From NCBI GenBank assembly GCA_020638955.1, contig JACKHO010000010.1, positions 156,001-220,000 on the forward strand: a stretch of 64,000 nucleotides of DNA. The letters run 5' to 3'. Shown here in pieces: positions 9,134 to 17,976 of this stretch (position 1 is the stretch's first letter; each line of letters begins with the position of its first letter). This stretch comes from Planctomycetaceae bacterium (GTDB lineage Bacteria > Planctomycetota > Planctomycetia > Planctomycetales > Planctomycetaceae). Made by a program: the position numbers and the translations under genes. Under the pieces are notes generated by a model that saw nothing but the letters and a program-made list of their open reading frames with translations, did no database searches and was not told the DNA's origin.

Positions 9134-9213
9134 ACCGCAGCGAGCGCCGAGGGACGCAGAGGAATAAGATGAACCTTCCTCTCTTCTCTGCGTTCCTCGG
9201 CGCACTCTGCGGT
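9134..9213. repeat. Long imperfect inverted repeat (REP-like)
   Basis: Arms at 9134-9161 and 9186-9213 match at about 25 of 28 positions (core CGCCGAGG, outer ACCGCAG / CTGCGGT) around a 24-base loop. It can fold into a long hairpin between the zinc-ribbon gene and the secreted-protein gene and is followed by a T-rich run near 9220, so it may also act as a terminator. Confidence 0.75.
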
Positions 9214-9353
9214 TCAAATCTTTTGGTTTTTTGAATAAGCACTACCGTGACTCGTACTTCCTCCAGCGAGACATCCAGTCATTCGGCGTGACCATCTTTA
9301 CCGCACGCCGACACGATGTTACGGTGAGAGTCGCTTCTCTTGGAGGATCTCTC

Positions 9354-10901
9354 ATGTCTCAATCTCGACTCGCCTTCACCACGATAGCACTAATTGCCGT
9401 GCTCACAGCTTCTGCAGTCGGACAAGATCAAAACGGCGACTCGGTTGCTTCCTTCATTCACCCCGACTTCTGTGCCACGGTGGTGGTACATCCCAGTCAA
9501 ATTGCGAAATCGGAATTGGGGAAGCAGGTTCAATTTCCTGCACTCGTGCGTTCGCTGATAGAACAGGCAGATGTCGACGCCGACACGGCCATGCAGTTTT
9601 GGGGTCCGGATAAGGTCACACGGCTGACAGCACTTATCGATCCTCTCACCGGCGGTGATGTCGGTTTTCTTCCTGGACTTGTGGTGGAGTTTCAAACTCC
9701 GGCAACTGGCTTTCAGGCGATTCGTGCACTTTGGCCGGACAGTCGCGTTTCCACGACGGACAACAGCCTGCTGGTTGAACTCGACACATTGGCGGGAGAA
9801 GAAATTCGGGCGTACATCGCAAATCCTCGCACCGTGCTCATCGCACCGGCTTCGACGCTGGAGAAAATGCGAAATGCTCCCCAGAATGCAGCCAACCAGT
9901 TGCGACGACAATTTGAGAATGATTTCGACAATAGCGGCCTCATGGTGACTTACGTCAGTGGGCCGGCTCTGAAGAAGACGCAGGAACTCACCGGGCTCAA
10001 CAGCCGCGAACTGCGGGACGACGAACAGACCGACGAATTCGTCAAAACTCTGCTGCTCGACGTGCTCTCGTTTTCATTCAAGCTTAGCGTCGATGCACGT
10101 CCCACGCTCAACCTCAAGGTCAACTGCAAGCAGGCGACGACTGCTGTCGAACTGTCGGAAATGCTCAACGGCGGCGTCGACACTCTAGTCCTGGCGATTT
10201 CGACACCTGAGTCGAGAAAGGTACTCAAGCAGGAATTCGGCACAGAGGTGCCCTCCCCAGTCACCGGCCTCATCGACAGTCCGGCCATGCGAGACTTCAT
10301 CCGAGCCCTGCAGTTTGAGCGACATGGGAAGGACATCGACTTGTCGCTCGAAATACCCAAGCCGGTTTTAGACCTGGCCAGTAAATCGTCACTGGAACTG
10401 GCCGAATCCGCCAAGCCCATCCCAGATGACGGCAACTGGGTGGTCATGTTCCGGTCGGAGAGTCCGAAGTTTTGGAACACGAACACGAATGACGGTCCCA
10501 ACCGCTTTGCAATTCCACTCTCTCGCGCTCCGTCGAACATCAAATACCTGCGACTCAAGCATGAAGATGGCAGCAGCGTCATCATTGAAATGTCGAAATC
10601 GCAGCTCGGCAAACAGTTCGAGCGTGGCCAATTCGGCTGGGTCGGCACCAACCTGAACCAATGGAACGGACGCCACCTTGGGATTTACGACCGACGCTGG
10701 ACCGACAACGAACGGGGCAGCGTCCACATTTGGCCACTACAGAATCGCGGCATTCGCGGCTGGGGTTTTGGGAACCACGTCAAAATCGACGACGGTCAAT
10801 GGCATGCCTGGGGCGGCAAAACCATTCCCAAGACGGTGTTTGAGATTTCAGTAAAATCAGGGCAGTTGACCGCTGAGGAGAGACAGGCGTTACTGAAGTA
10901 A
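9354..10901 (+). CDS. Secreted hypothetical protein
   Basis: A 515-residue protein. The ATG at 9354 is preceded by GGAGG at a good distance and starts a signal peptide (MSQSRLAFTTIALIAVLTAS, then AVGQ as probable cleavage site). The frame is open further upstream to 9231 but lacks a better start. The mature part is alpha/beta mixed with repeated segments about Leu- and Asp-rich helices and no enzyme motif that I recognise. It is probably periplasmic or at the cell surface. A fifth of the C-terminus (GQFGWVGTNLNQWNGR to the end) is Trp- and Gly-rich. No close neighbour hints at its job. Confidence 0.75.
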   Translation: MSQSRLAFTTIALIAVLTASAVGQDQNGDSVASFIHPDFCATVVVHPSQIAKSELGKQVQFPALVRSLIEQADVDADTAMQFWGPDKVTRLTALIDPLTGGDVGFLPGLVVEFQTPATGFQAIRALWPDSRVSTTDNSLLVELDTLAGEEIRAYIANPRTVLIAPASTLEKMRNAPQNAANQLRRQFENDFDNSGLMVTYVSGPALKKTQELTGLNSRELRDDEQTDEFVKTLLLDVLSFSFKLSVDARPTLNLKVNCKQATTAVELSEMLNGGVDTLVLAISTPESRKVLKQEFGTEVPSPVTGLIDSPAMRDFIRALQFERHGKDIDLSLEIPKPVLDLASKSSLELAESAKPIPDDGNWVVMFRSESPKFWNTNTNDGPNRFAIPLSRAPSNIKYLRLKHEDGSSVIIEMSKSQLGKQFERGQFGWVGTNLNQWNGRHLGIYDRRWTDNERGSVHIWPLQNRGIRGWGFGNHVKIDDGQWHAWGGKTIPKTVFEISVKSGQLTAEERQALLK

Positions 10902-10940
10902 GCAAATCGGGACATCACCTGTTGCATCATTGGAACTCCA

Positions 10941-11285
10941 ATGTTCGAACCATATGCAGAAAATGTTCATGGTGACTTCTATGTGGAGAAGGATTGCTGT
11001 CTGTGCTGCCATGTTCCTGTAACTCTCGCGCCCGATCTTTTCCGTTATTCGTACGACAGCGAAGGTTGTCCGAGCCACTGTTTTGTATCGCAACAGCCCG
11101 TCTCAAAGGATGAACTGGAACGCATGTTTGACGTCATCACTTGCGCAGACCTCCGTTGCGTTCGCTACGGTGGAAGTGATTTTGGAATTGTTGATCGTCT
11201 CACTGAACTTGGACAGAAAGCAATTTGCGATGTGGTAATCAATTCTTTCAACGAGAACGATGAATCACCGCCACCCAAGACGTAA
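10941..11285 (+). CDS. Small ferredoxin-like Cys-rich protein
   Basis: A 114-residue cytosolic protein beginning close after the secreted protein gene. The segment EKDCCLCCHVPVTLAPDLF resembles the cluster-binding part of single-cluster ferredoxins (C-x2-C followed by a Pro and an acidic residue), with a later GCPSHC and ADLRCVRYGG. The spacing does not exactly match a canonical 4Fe-4S ferredoxin, so cluster type and redox role are inferred. It may be an immunity- or electron-transfer-like accessory protein; nothing nearby decides. Confidence 0.6.
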   Translation: MFEPYAENVHGDFYVEKDCCLCCHVPVTLAPDLFRYSYDSEGCPSHCFVSQQPVSKDELERMFDVITCADLRCVRYGGSDFGIVDRLTELGQKAICDVVINSFNENDESPPPKT

Positions 11286-11374
11286 GCCAAACGCTTTCAA
11301 ATGGCAGTCGTTACCCAAACTACGTATGCTAATGTTGTCGTCTTTTCCAATTGCGAAGTCACACGGAGTTCGCC

Positions 11375-12196
11375 ATGCGACGGTTTCTGCTATTTCTGTT
11401 TGGTCTGCTCTCTCTCTCCACCACAGCATCGGCCCAGCGCCGATTCGATGATGGGACGGAATTCATTATTGATCGTCGCGGTGTCCCGACGTGGAAGGTC
11501 GATACGGACTTCCCTGATGATCTCTTCACCTTCGTCCGCATTCGGTACAATCCGTATGGTGGACGGCGTGGGAAATGGGCGACCGACTACCCCGATAGCG
11601 ATCTCAACTTCTCGTATCGGTTGCATCAGCTCACATCGCTGAAGGTGAACCCGAATCCCATTGTGCTCGATTTGGACAATCCCAAGCTGTTCGACTATCC
11701 GTTCATTTACTTCTGTGAACCGGGAGGGGCCTGGGGAAACGGATTGGAATTCACGCAAGAAGATGCCGTCACACTGCGGAAGTACTTCGACAACGGCGGC
11801 TTTGCCATGTTCGATGACTTCTGGGGTGAAGAAGAGTGGCATGCGTTCTATCTGGAAATTCGCAAGGTATTCCCAGACCGAGAACCAGTCGATCTGGACC
11901 GGGAGCATCCGATTTTTCATTGCGTCTACGATTTGCGTAAGACCGACAATTTGCAGGTACCGGCAATTAACGTGGCCCTCAGTGGTCGGACTTATGAACG
12001 GCCCGACGCACAAGAGGTGCATTACCGCGCCATCCTTGATGACAACGACCGCATTGTCGTCATGATTTGTCACAACACCGACCTGGGTGATGGCTGGGAG
12101 CGCGAAGGGGAAAATATCGACTACTTCCACAACTTCTCAGAGAAAATCGCCTACCCGCTGGGAATCAACATTGTCTTCTACGCAATGACACATTGA
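11375..12196 (+). CDS. DUF4159 domain-containing secreted protein
   Basis: A 273-residue protein. ATG at 11375, preceded by GGAG, begins a signal peptide (RRFLLFLFGLLSLSTTASA, cleavage before QRRF). The rest matches the DUF4159 pattern: FTFVRIRYN near the start, the strand YPFIYFCEPGG, then LRKYFDNGGFAMFDDFWG and later HPIFHCVYDL. DUF4159 domains adopt a glutamine-amidotransferase-like or flavodoxin-like fold, but have no assigned activity. In many bacteria the gene sits with MoxR ATPase / DUF58 genes; those are not present here, so this one is isolated. Confidence 0.82.
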   Translation: MRRFLLFLFGLLSLSTTASAQRRFDDGTEFIIDRRGVPTWKVDTDFPDDLFTFVRIRYNPYGGRRGKWATDYPDSDLNFSYRLHQLTSLKVNPNPIVLDLDNPKLFDYPFIYFCEPGGAWGNGLEFTQEDAVTLRKYFDNGGFAMFDDFWGEEEWHAFYLEIRKVFPDREPVDLDREHPIFHCVYDLRKTDNLQVPAINVALSGRTYERPDAQEVHYRAILDDNDRIVVMICHNTDLGDGWEREGENIDYFHNFSEKIAYPLGINIVFYAMTH

Positions 12197-12220
12197 GCAG
12201 CGTGAGGTGATGCGTTTCAT

Positions 12221-12302
12221 GGGAGGGCGAGGCTCCCGCCGAGCCGCATTGCAAATTGAGGCTGGTACCGTATTCGCGGCTCAGCAGGAGCTTCGCCCTC
12301 CC
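12221..12302. repeat. Inverted repeat of planctomycete REP type
   Basis: Left arm 12221-12247 begins GGGAGGGCGAGGCTCC and right arm 12276-12302 ends GAGCTTCGCCCTCCC; the 27-base arms differ at about three positions around a 28-base loop. It lies between the DUF4159 gene and a Gfo/Idh/MocA gene and may also end transcription. Confidence 0.78.
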
Positions 12303-12353
12303 CGTTCATTCTTCTCCGCCCTCCCGATTCGATTACCTGAATAGATTGTCTGC

Positions 12354-13427
12354 ATGAGCAACACCCCCATTCGTATTGGTGTCATTGGAGCCGGAGGCAT
12401 TGCCGCCAAGTTGCACTTGCCGGAGTTGTGCGACGTAGCTCACGTTGAGGTTGCGGCATTGGCCGGGCGGTCTCAATCACGGCTGGAAACGTTGTGTCGG
12501 AAGTTCTCAGTGCCGCGCTGGACGCATTCCTATGAAGAGGTGATTGCCGACCCCAACCTCGACGGCGTGGTCATCGCACTGCCGCATCCGTTGCACGTGA
12601 AGTATGGACTCATGGCGCTCGATGCAGGCAAGCACATTCACATGCAGAAGCCACTCAGCACTTCGCTCGAAGAGGCAGATGAGTTTGTGCGGCGTGTGGA
12701 GGCGTCAAATTCAATTGTGCTGGCGCTCCCTTACGTTGCTCGACCGCACGTACTCGCTGCGCGGGAACTTGTTCAAAGCGGTGCGCTGGGAACGGTCGCT
12801 TCGGCACATGCTCGATTCAGTCACGGTGGTCCCGAAGTGTACTACGCCACCGTTCAGGCCATTCTTGAAGAAGAAATCTCCAGTGAGGACTTGTGGTTTT
12901 TTGACGCGAACCGGGCCGACGTCGGTGCTCTGTTTGATATGGGCGTGTACGCCATTGCTCACCTAGTCACGGTGCTGGGATCGGTCGAGAAGGTCACCTG
13001 CCGCATGACGACGGTGGCCAAGCCGACGGAACTGGAGGACACGGCTTCGCTCATCCTTGAATTTGTAAACGGAGCCATCGGCACGGCGGAAACCGGCTGG
13101 TGCGATGGTGCTCGAACGTACGGATTCTCAATTCATGGAACAGAAGGAAAGCTGACGAATCCACCGCTCACCGGAAATCTCATCCACTCCCGCCCCAGTT
13201 CACTGGTCGATGAAGATGCACCGCTCCTCGAAACTCCGGTCAACACATCGCAACACCCTGATGTGAACTCGCATCAGCACTGGATTGACTGCATTAAAGC
13301 TAGGGTGCAGCCTCCCCTTACGAATGCAAGCACGGCTCGCCATGTGACGGAAATCATGCTACGAGCCAAGGAATCGGCGGCGGAGAGTCGCACGGTCGAT
13401 GTCCAAAGTCGGATTGAATTGTCGTAG
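12354..13427 (+). CDS. Gfo/Idh/MocA family oxidoreductase
   Basis: A 357-residue NAD(P)-dependent oxidoreductase. The Rossmann motif GVIGAGGIAAKLHLPEL opens the protein, and the family's EKP-type Lys motif appears as MQKPLSTSLEEAD around residue 100. The C-terminal half (from about 125) is the open beta-sheet substrate domain with ETGWCDGARTYGF. Members oxidise or reduce sugars, inositols and related compounds in the cytosol. No transporter or sugar kinase is adjacent, so the substrate is unknown. The start ATG at 12354 follows closely on the repeat element, with weak ribosome site. Confidence 0.88.
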   Translation: MSNTPIRIGVIGAGGIAAKLHLPELCDVAHVEVAALAGRSQSRLETLCRKFSVPRWTHSYEEVIADPNLDGVVIALPHPLHVKYGLMALDAGKHIHMQKPLSTSLEEADEFVRRVEASNSIVLALPYVARPHVLAARELVQSGALGTVASAHARFSHGGPEVYYATVQAILEEEISSEDLWFFDANRADVGALFDMGVYAIAHLVTVLGSVEKVTCRMTTVAKPTELEDTASLILEFVNGAIGTAETGWCDGARTYGFSIHGTEGKLTNPPLTGNLIHSRPSSLVDEDAPLLETPVNTSQHPDVNSHQHWIDCIKARVQPPLTNASTARHVTEIMLRAKESAAESRTVDVQSRIELS

Positions 13428-13597
13428 TAACGCCGTTCTCAGTTGCATCTCACTGACCCGATAAGCTGAGAATCTGACAGGGAATAAGCGTTTTGACTTG
13501 CGAAGTCGCTGGTCTCCGGTGACACTTTGCGGACACTTTTGGCTGAGTTGCTCGCCAATTCCATCCCACCGTTGCCCCTATCGAACGCCCTTCCATC

Positions 13598-14299
13598 ATG
13601 GCACACGAATGGTACAAGCTCGACGAACTGGCTCAGCACCTGGGTCGTGATCGTCGTGAAATCGAACGACTCGTTAACCGTGGTCGCATTCCCGGTCATA
13701 AGCGAGGTTCCGAATGGCAGTTCCATTCCGCCGAAATCTCGCAGTGGCTCGAGCAGGAAATGCGGGACTTTTCCGACAGCCAGTTGGCGAACGTCGAACG
13801 GACGCAGCAATCCTCCGAAGTATCGGCGGAAGTACCCGTCAGCAGTCTGCTGAAAGAAGAGTACTGCCAGGTTCCCCTCGAAGGACGCACGAAGCGGTCC
13901 GTCCTCGAAGGACTCGTGGAAGTTGCCGGACGGAGTTGGCAAATTTGGGAGCCAGCCACCGTGCTGAAGGCGGTGCAGGAACGTGAAAAAATGATGTCGA
14001 CGGCGCTTGATTGCGGCGTGGCCTTTCCTCACCCTCGTTTGCCCATCCCCGATTCACTCGGCCAGTCTATTGTCGCATTTGGCCACACGAGCTCCGGCAT
14101 CCCCTTCGGTGCTTCGAATGGTTCGATGGCAGACTGTTTCTTCCTCATTCTCTGTCGCGATACCAAAACACACCTGCAGGTGCTGGCCCGATTGTCCCGC
14201 ATGATTCAACTGCCAGACTTTCTTCCCAACCTGCGCGCCGCGGAAGATTCAACCGCCGCCTATGAAGCAATTCTCACGGCAGAACAGCAAGTGAGTTGA
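13598..14299 (+). CDS. HTH domain fused to PTS EIIA (fructose/Ntr type)
   Basis: A 233-residue protein of two parts. Residues 1-54 are an excisionase/MerR-like helix-turn-helix (WYKLDELAQHLGRDRREIERL, written here as its two halves WYKLDELAQHL and GRDRREIERL, then GRIPGHKRGSEWQF). Residues 83-230 are a class-2 EIIA domain; the phosphorylatable His is H145 in GVAFPHPR, and ASNGSMADCFFLILCRD is the usual following strand. EIIA domains receive phosphate from HPr. Here no EI, HPr, EIIB or EIIC gene is visible, so a regulatory role is more likely than transport. Such HTH-EIIA genes occur in other planctomycetes. Confidence 0.85.
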   Translation: MAHEWYKLDELAQHLGRDRREIERLVNRGRIPGHKRGSEWQFHSAEISQWLEQEMRDFSDSQLANVERTQQSSEVSAEVPVSSLLKEEYCQVPLEGRTKRSVLEGLVEVAGRSWQIWEPATVLKAVQEREKMMSTALDCGVAFPHPRLPIPDSLGQSIVAFGHTSSGIPFGASNGSMADCFFLILCRDTKTHLQVLARLSRMIQLPDFLPNLRAAEDSTAAYEAILTAEQQVS

Positions 14300-14409
14300 T
14301 TCAACTTGAGCACATGAGTAGCCTGCATTCAAGTAACTGCTGATGCGTTAATGCGGTGTCAGCGTTGTTGAACCGCACTTGGAATCGAACTTCGTTTGTG
14401 GATTGCTCT

Positions 14410-15441
14410 ATGAAACTTCTTCTTCCTCTTGTTGCCGGCTTTGGTTTGTTGCTGACCCAGTCGGCGACTGCTCAGGACACGCTCAACTTCCCAGTTCTCG
14501 GCGAAACCATTCGGCATGATGCCGCTCTCGATTCGCTTATTGAACCCGGCACACCACTGCAGGTCCTGTCCTCTGGTTTTGAATGGACCGAAGGCCCCGT
14601 GTGGGTTCCGGAAGAAGGTGGCAAGGGATACTTGTTGTTCTCGGATATCCCCAACAATGCCATCATGAAATGGGTGGAAGGCGAAGGCGTTTCGCTTTAC
14701 ATGCAGCCCTCGGGATTCACCGGCCCTGGCGAGTACGGCGGGGAACCCGGCTCGAACGGACTGCTGCTCGATCCCAAGGGACGGCTTGTCTGCTGCGAAC
14801 ACGGTGATCGCCGCCTGTCGGTTCTCACCAAAGATGGTGGCAAACGTACGCTGGTCGACAACTACAAAGGGAAGCGACTGAACAGCCCGAATGATGCTGT
14901 CTTCCACGCCAATGGCGATTTGTATTTCACCGATCCCCCATACGGTCTCCCCAAGCAGTACGACGACCCCCGTCGTGAACTCGACTTCTGTGGCGTTTAC
15001 CGACTGAGCACGAGCGGCGAAGTAACGCTACTGACAAAGGAAATGACCCGCCCCAACGGCATTGGCTTCTCGCCTGATGGTAAGACGCTGTACGTGGCAC
15101 AATCCGATCCTGAAGCCGCTCTGTGGAAGTCATTCCCAGTGAAAGAAGATGGCACACTCGGGCCGGGCAAAGTGCTGTTTGATGCCACCGACGCCGTGGA
15201 AAAAGGCTGGCCCGGTCTGCCTGACGGAATGGCTGTCGACAAAGACGGCAACCTGTTCGCCACCGGCCCCGGCGGCGTTTACGTTTTCTCGGCTGCTGGC
15301 AAGCTGCTGGGACGTATCAGCACAGGTGAGCGGACTGCCAACTGCACATTTGGCGGCCCCGACAACTCGATTCTGTACATTACGGCCGACATGTACCTCT
15401 GCCGCATCCAGACCAAGACTTGTGGAATTCAGCACAAGTAA
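14410..15441 (+). CDS. SMP-30/gluconolactonase family protein, secreted
   Basis: A 343-residue protein with signal peptide MKLLLPLVAGFGLLLTQSAT and probable cleavage after AQ. The body is a six-bladed propeller of the SMP-30/gluconolactonase/LRE-like family: FEWTEGPVWVPEE, GLLLDPKGRLVCCEHGDRR, NSPNDAVFHANGDLYFTDP, RPNGIGFSPDGKTLYV and LPDGMAVDKDGN carry the metal-binding Glu, Asn and Asp positions of the family. Members hydrolyse lactones such as gluconolactone with a bound divalent metal. The export signal puts it in the periplasm. The frame is open to 14356, but the ATG at 14410 gives the signal peptide. A perfect hairpin terminator follows. Confidence 0.88.
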   Translation: MKLLLPLVAGFGLLLTQSATAQDTLNFPVLGETIRHDAALDSLIEPGTPLQVLSSGFEWTEGPVWVPEEGGKGYLLFSDIPNNAIMKWVEGEGVSLYMQPSGFTGPGEYGGEPGSNGLLLDPKGRLVCCEHGDRRLSVLTKDGGKRTLVDNYKGKRLNSPNDAVFHANGDLYFTDPPYGLPKQYDDPRRELDFCGVYRLSTSGEVTLLTKEMTRPNGIGFSPDGKTLYVAQSDPEAALWKSFPVKEDGTLGPGKVLFDATDAVEKGWPGLPDGMAVDKDGNLFATGPGGVYVFSAAGKLLGRISTGERTANCTFGGPDNSILYITADMYLCRIQTKTCGIQHK

Positions 15442-15486
15442 TGGTTCGAGTGGACAGGTTTTTACCTGCGTTCCATCAAAGTTCTC

Positions 15487-15525
15487 GCAAACGTCGCGGC
15501 CACTGTCGCGACGTTTGCCCTTTTG
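15487..15525 (+). terminator. Hairpin terminator after the SMP-30 gene
   Basis: Perfect 12-bp stem GCAAACGTCGCG (15487-15498) and CGCGACGTTTGC (15507-15518) with an 8-base loop, followed by CCTTTTG. It starts 46 bases after the stop codon. Confidence 0.82.
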
Positions 15526-15666
15526 CTGACGACAAAACTTCTGCGGAAAGCCATTTGGGCGGTTGTTGTCCGCCATGTTGTCGTTAGCATCTAGCAACAC
15601 AACTTGAGCGAGTGCTGAAATGGCCTCGTTCGCATCCTATTATTTTCCTTCCGGAGTTTCCGCTGC

Positions 15667-16083
15667 ATGTCCAGCACCCCTCACAATCACGATGGCGACT
15701 GCTCAATTGAAGAAGGCATTGCATCACTCGTTTTGTCGTTTGCCGAACTGTCACTTGCCCACCTGGACTTTGCCGTCATCACCACCGATTCAGAGAAGTG
15801 TCGACTGGCTGTCGCCTATTTCCTGGGAGCTGTTCGCGGTCTGACTCGCATGGAAGACCTTGATGACGAGCAGGTAAAGGCCGTCTTCCAAATGGTGATT
15901 TCCGAAATCTTCCCCTGGTCGGACGAGGAAATCATTACCGCGGTTGATGCGGCTCTGGCAGCAGAAGGAATCGAAGATCACGAAGACGCCGTTGATCGTG
16001 GCAGTGAGGCAATCGAAGCCGCACTCGTGGCTGCCTTTGGTCTCACCGATTTGCTCGAACCGGAATTCGATGACGAGGAGTAA
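15667..16083 (+). CDS. Small acidic hypothetical protein
   Basis: A 138-residue acidic protein rich in Ala, Glu and Asp, mainly helical, ending EPEFDDEE. A His-containing start (MSSTPHNHDGDCSIEEG) is the only notable feature; no signal peptide or membrane segment. ATG at 15667. It is followed about 100 bases later by the mcsA-like gene. Function unknown. Confidence 0.6.
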   Translation: MSSTPHNHDGDCSIEEGIASLVLSFAELSLAHLDFAVITTDSEKCRLAVAYFLGAVRGLTRMEDLDDEQVKAVFQMVISEIFPWSDEEIITAVDAALAAEGIEDHEDAVDRGSEAIEAALVAAFGLTDLLEPEFDDEE

Positions 16084-16183
16084 ATCCCTGCAAATGACTC
16101 GGAACTCCTTCGTGTTTTTTTCACAGGCTCAGCAGATTTCGTCGTGCGTGCAGCTATAATGCAGGTACGAACACGAGGGTCTC

Positions 16184-16693
16184 ATGAAAAAGTGTCTTCG
16201 CTGTAACAAGCAAGCCAATTTGCATATCACGGAAATCAAGAACGGGAAAGCTCATCCCGTTCATTTGTGTGAGTCGTGCGCGCAGGAATACCTGAACGTT
16301 GTTGACCTCAGCGGCAAGGCTGAGTCGTTCGACTTCGAGGAGGAAGCCTCGTCCTCGACTCCGGACATTCCGGAAGTCGATCCCACCAAGGCTTGTCCGT
16401 ACTGTGGTATTACACATAAAGAGTTTCGGGCGTCCGGGCGTTTGGGCTGTTCGCACGACTATGAAGTGTTTCGCGAGCAACTCATCCCTTTACTCGAAAA
16501 CATTCATTCAGGCGAAATTCAGCACGTGGGGAAATGTCCGCCACGCGTGTCCGACTCAAGTCGTCGCCACTATGAACTGTTGCGATATCGGAGCCTGCTG
16601 AAGGCCGCCATCAACGACGAAAACTACGAGACCGCCGCCGAACTGCGGGACAAAATCCAGGCCCTGGAAGACCTCGAAGAAAATGGGGGCTGA
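16184..16693 (+). CDS. mcsA: McsA-like protein with UvrB/UvrC motif
   Basis: A 169-residue protein with zinc-binding Cys pairs at the N-terminus (CLRC at 4-7, CESC around 30) and the middle (CPYC), followed by GRLGCSHDYEVF, and a C-terminal UvrB/UvrC motif (LLKAAINDENYETAAELRD, then KIQALE). This layout is that of McsA, the activator of the protein arginine kinase McsB, a cytosolic stress and CtsR/ClpC regulator in Firmicutes. The usual fourth Cys pair is incomplete (GCSHDY). No mcsB or clpC gene lies next to it, so regulatory partner and role are uncertain. It heads a likely operon with trpB 62 bases downstream. Confidence 0.8.
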   Translation: MKKCLRCNKQANLHITEIKNGKAHPVHLCESCAQEYLNVVDLSGKAESFDFEEEASSSTPDIPEVDPTKACPYCGITHKEFRASGRLGCSHDYEVFREQLIPLLENIHSGEIQHVGKCPPRVSDSSRRHYELLRYRSLLKAAINDENYETAAELRDKIQALEDLEENGG

Positions 16694-16754
16694 GCGAGCC
16701 CTGCCAGTTTTCCAGACGCCTGCCTGAAATAGAATTCGAAAGCAAAAGCAAACC

Positions 16755-17957
16755 ATGCCAGCCACGAAGAGTGTTCCCGATAGCCACGGTCGTTTCGGAG
16801 AATTCGGTCGTCGATTTGTTCCTGAAACCCTCATGCAGGCGCTGGAAGAACTGACGATCGAATACGAGAAGGCAAAGCAAGATCCGGAATTCCAGTCGCA
16901 ACTGGAGCATCTTCTCGGAACCTATGTCGGTCGCCCCAGTCCGTTCTATTTCGCTGAGCGACTTACCGAGCATTGTGGCGGAGCGCAAATCTACTTCAAG
17001 CGCGAAGACCTCAACCACACCGGCGCACACAAAATCAACAACACCATTGGACAGGCGCTGCTCACCCTGCGAATGGGCAAGAAACGCGTCATTGCCGAGA
17101 CGGGAGCCGGTCAGCACGGCGTGGCGAGCGCCACGGCCTGTGCACGATTCGGTTTGGAATGTGTCGTGTACATGGGGGCAGAAGACATCCGCCGCCAGAA
17201 ACTGAACGTGTTCCTCATGCGAAATATGGGAGCCGAAGTGCGCCCAGTGCATTCGGGGTCCAAGACGCTCCGCGATGCCGTGAACGAAGCCATGCGTGAC
17301 TGGATGGCGAGTGTTGAAACGACGCACTACATCATCGGTTCGGTCATCGGTCCGCATCCCTTCCCCATGATGGTGCGGGACTTTCAGTCGGTCATTGGCA
17401 GCGAATGCCGCAAGCAGTGCCTCGACGCACTGGGCCGTCTGCCAGATGAAGTTATCGCCTGTGTGGGAGGTGGCTCGAATGCGGCGGGCATGTTCTATCC
17501 ATTCGTCGAGGATTACGACGTCAAACTGACCGGTGTCGAAGCGGGGGGACTGGGCTCTGCCCCTGGTCAACACGCCAGCCCGCTGACTTATGGTCGACCA
17601 GGCGTATTGCACGGCAGTTATAGCTACGTCCTGCAGGACGACGATGGCCAAACCCTCGACGTGCACTCCGTCTCTGCTGGTCTGGACTATCCCGGCGTTG
17701 GTCCTGAGCACAGTTATTGGCGCGATTCCGGTCGGGTCCAATACACAATGGCGGAAGATCACGAAGCCATCCAGACGTATCAGCTCGTTGCGAAGCTCGA
17801 AGGCATTCTGCCAGCCGTCGAGAGCTCGCATGCCATCGCACATGCCATGAAAGCGGCGCGAAAGCGTTCGGCAGACGAGGTGATTGTGGTCTGCCTGTCG
17901 GGCCGTGGTGACAAAGACGTCGCGGAAATTGCCCGAATTACCGGTCAGGAGTTCTAG
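16755..17957 (+). CDS. trpB: Tryptophan synthase beta chain
   Basis: A 400-residue PLP enzyme that condenses indole with L-serine to give tryptophan, normally as an alpha2-beta2 complex with TrpA. The PLP-lysine is K93 in HTGAHKINNTIGQ, and the phosphate-binding GGGSNAAGMF loop and C-terminal VVCLSGRGDKDV complete the family set. Length fits TrpB1. No trpA follows; other trp genes must be elsewhere. It is 19 bases upstream of yraN and co-directional with the mcsA-like gene, so an unusual mixed operon is likely. Confidence 0.96.
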   Translation: MPATKSVPDSHGRFGEFGRRFVPETLMQALEELTIEYEKAKQDPEFQSQLEHLLGTYVGRPSPFYFAERLTEHCGGAQIYFKREDLNHTGAHKINNTIGQALLTLRMGKKRVIAETGAGQHGVASATACARFGLECVVYMGAEDIRRQKLNVFLMRNMGAEVRPVHSGSKTLRDAVNEAMRDWMASVETTHYIIGSVIGPHPFPMMVRDFQSVIGSECRKQCLDALGRLPDEVIACVGGGSNAAGMFYPFVEDYDVKLTGVEAGGLGSAPGQHASPLTYGRPGVLHGSYSYVLQDDDGQTLDVHSVSAGLDYPGVGPEHSYWRDSGRVQYTMAEDHEAIQTYQLVAKLEGILPAVESSHAIAHAMKAARKRSADEVIVVCLSGRGDKDVAEIARITGQEF

Positions 17958-17976
17958 CAGAGGGCTACGTTTCGCC

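Noticed and set aside
13439..14032. Minus-strand open frame opposite the HTH-EIIA gene
   Set aside because: The plus-strand frame has clear domains; the minus frame has none.
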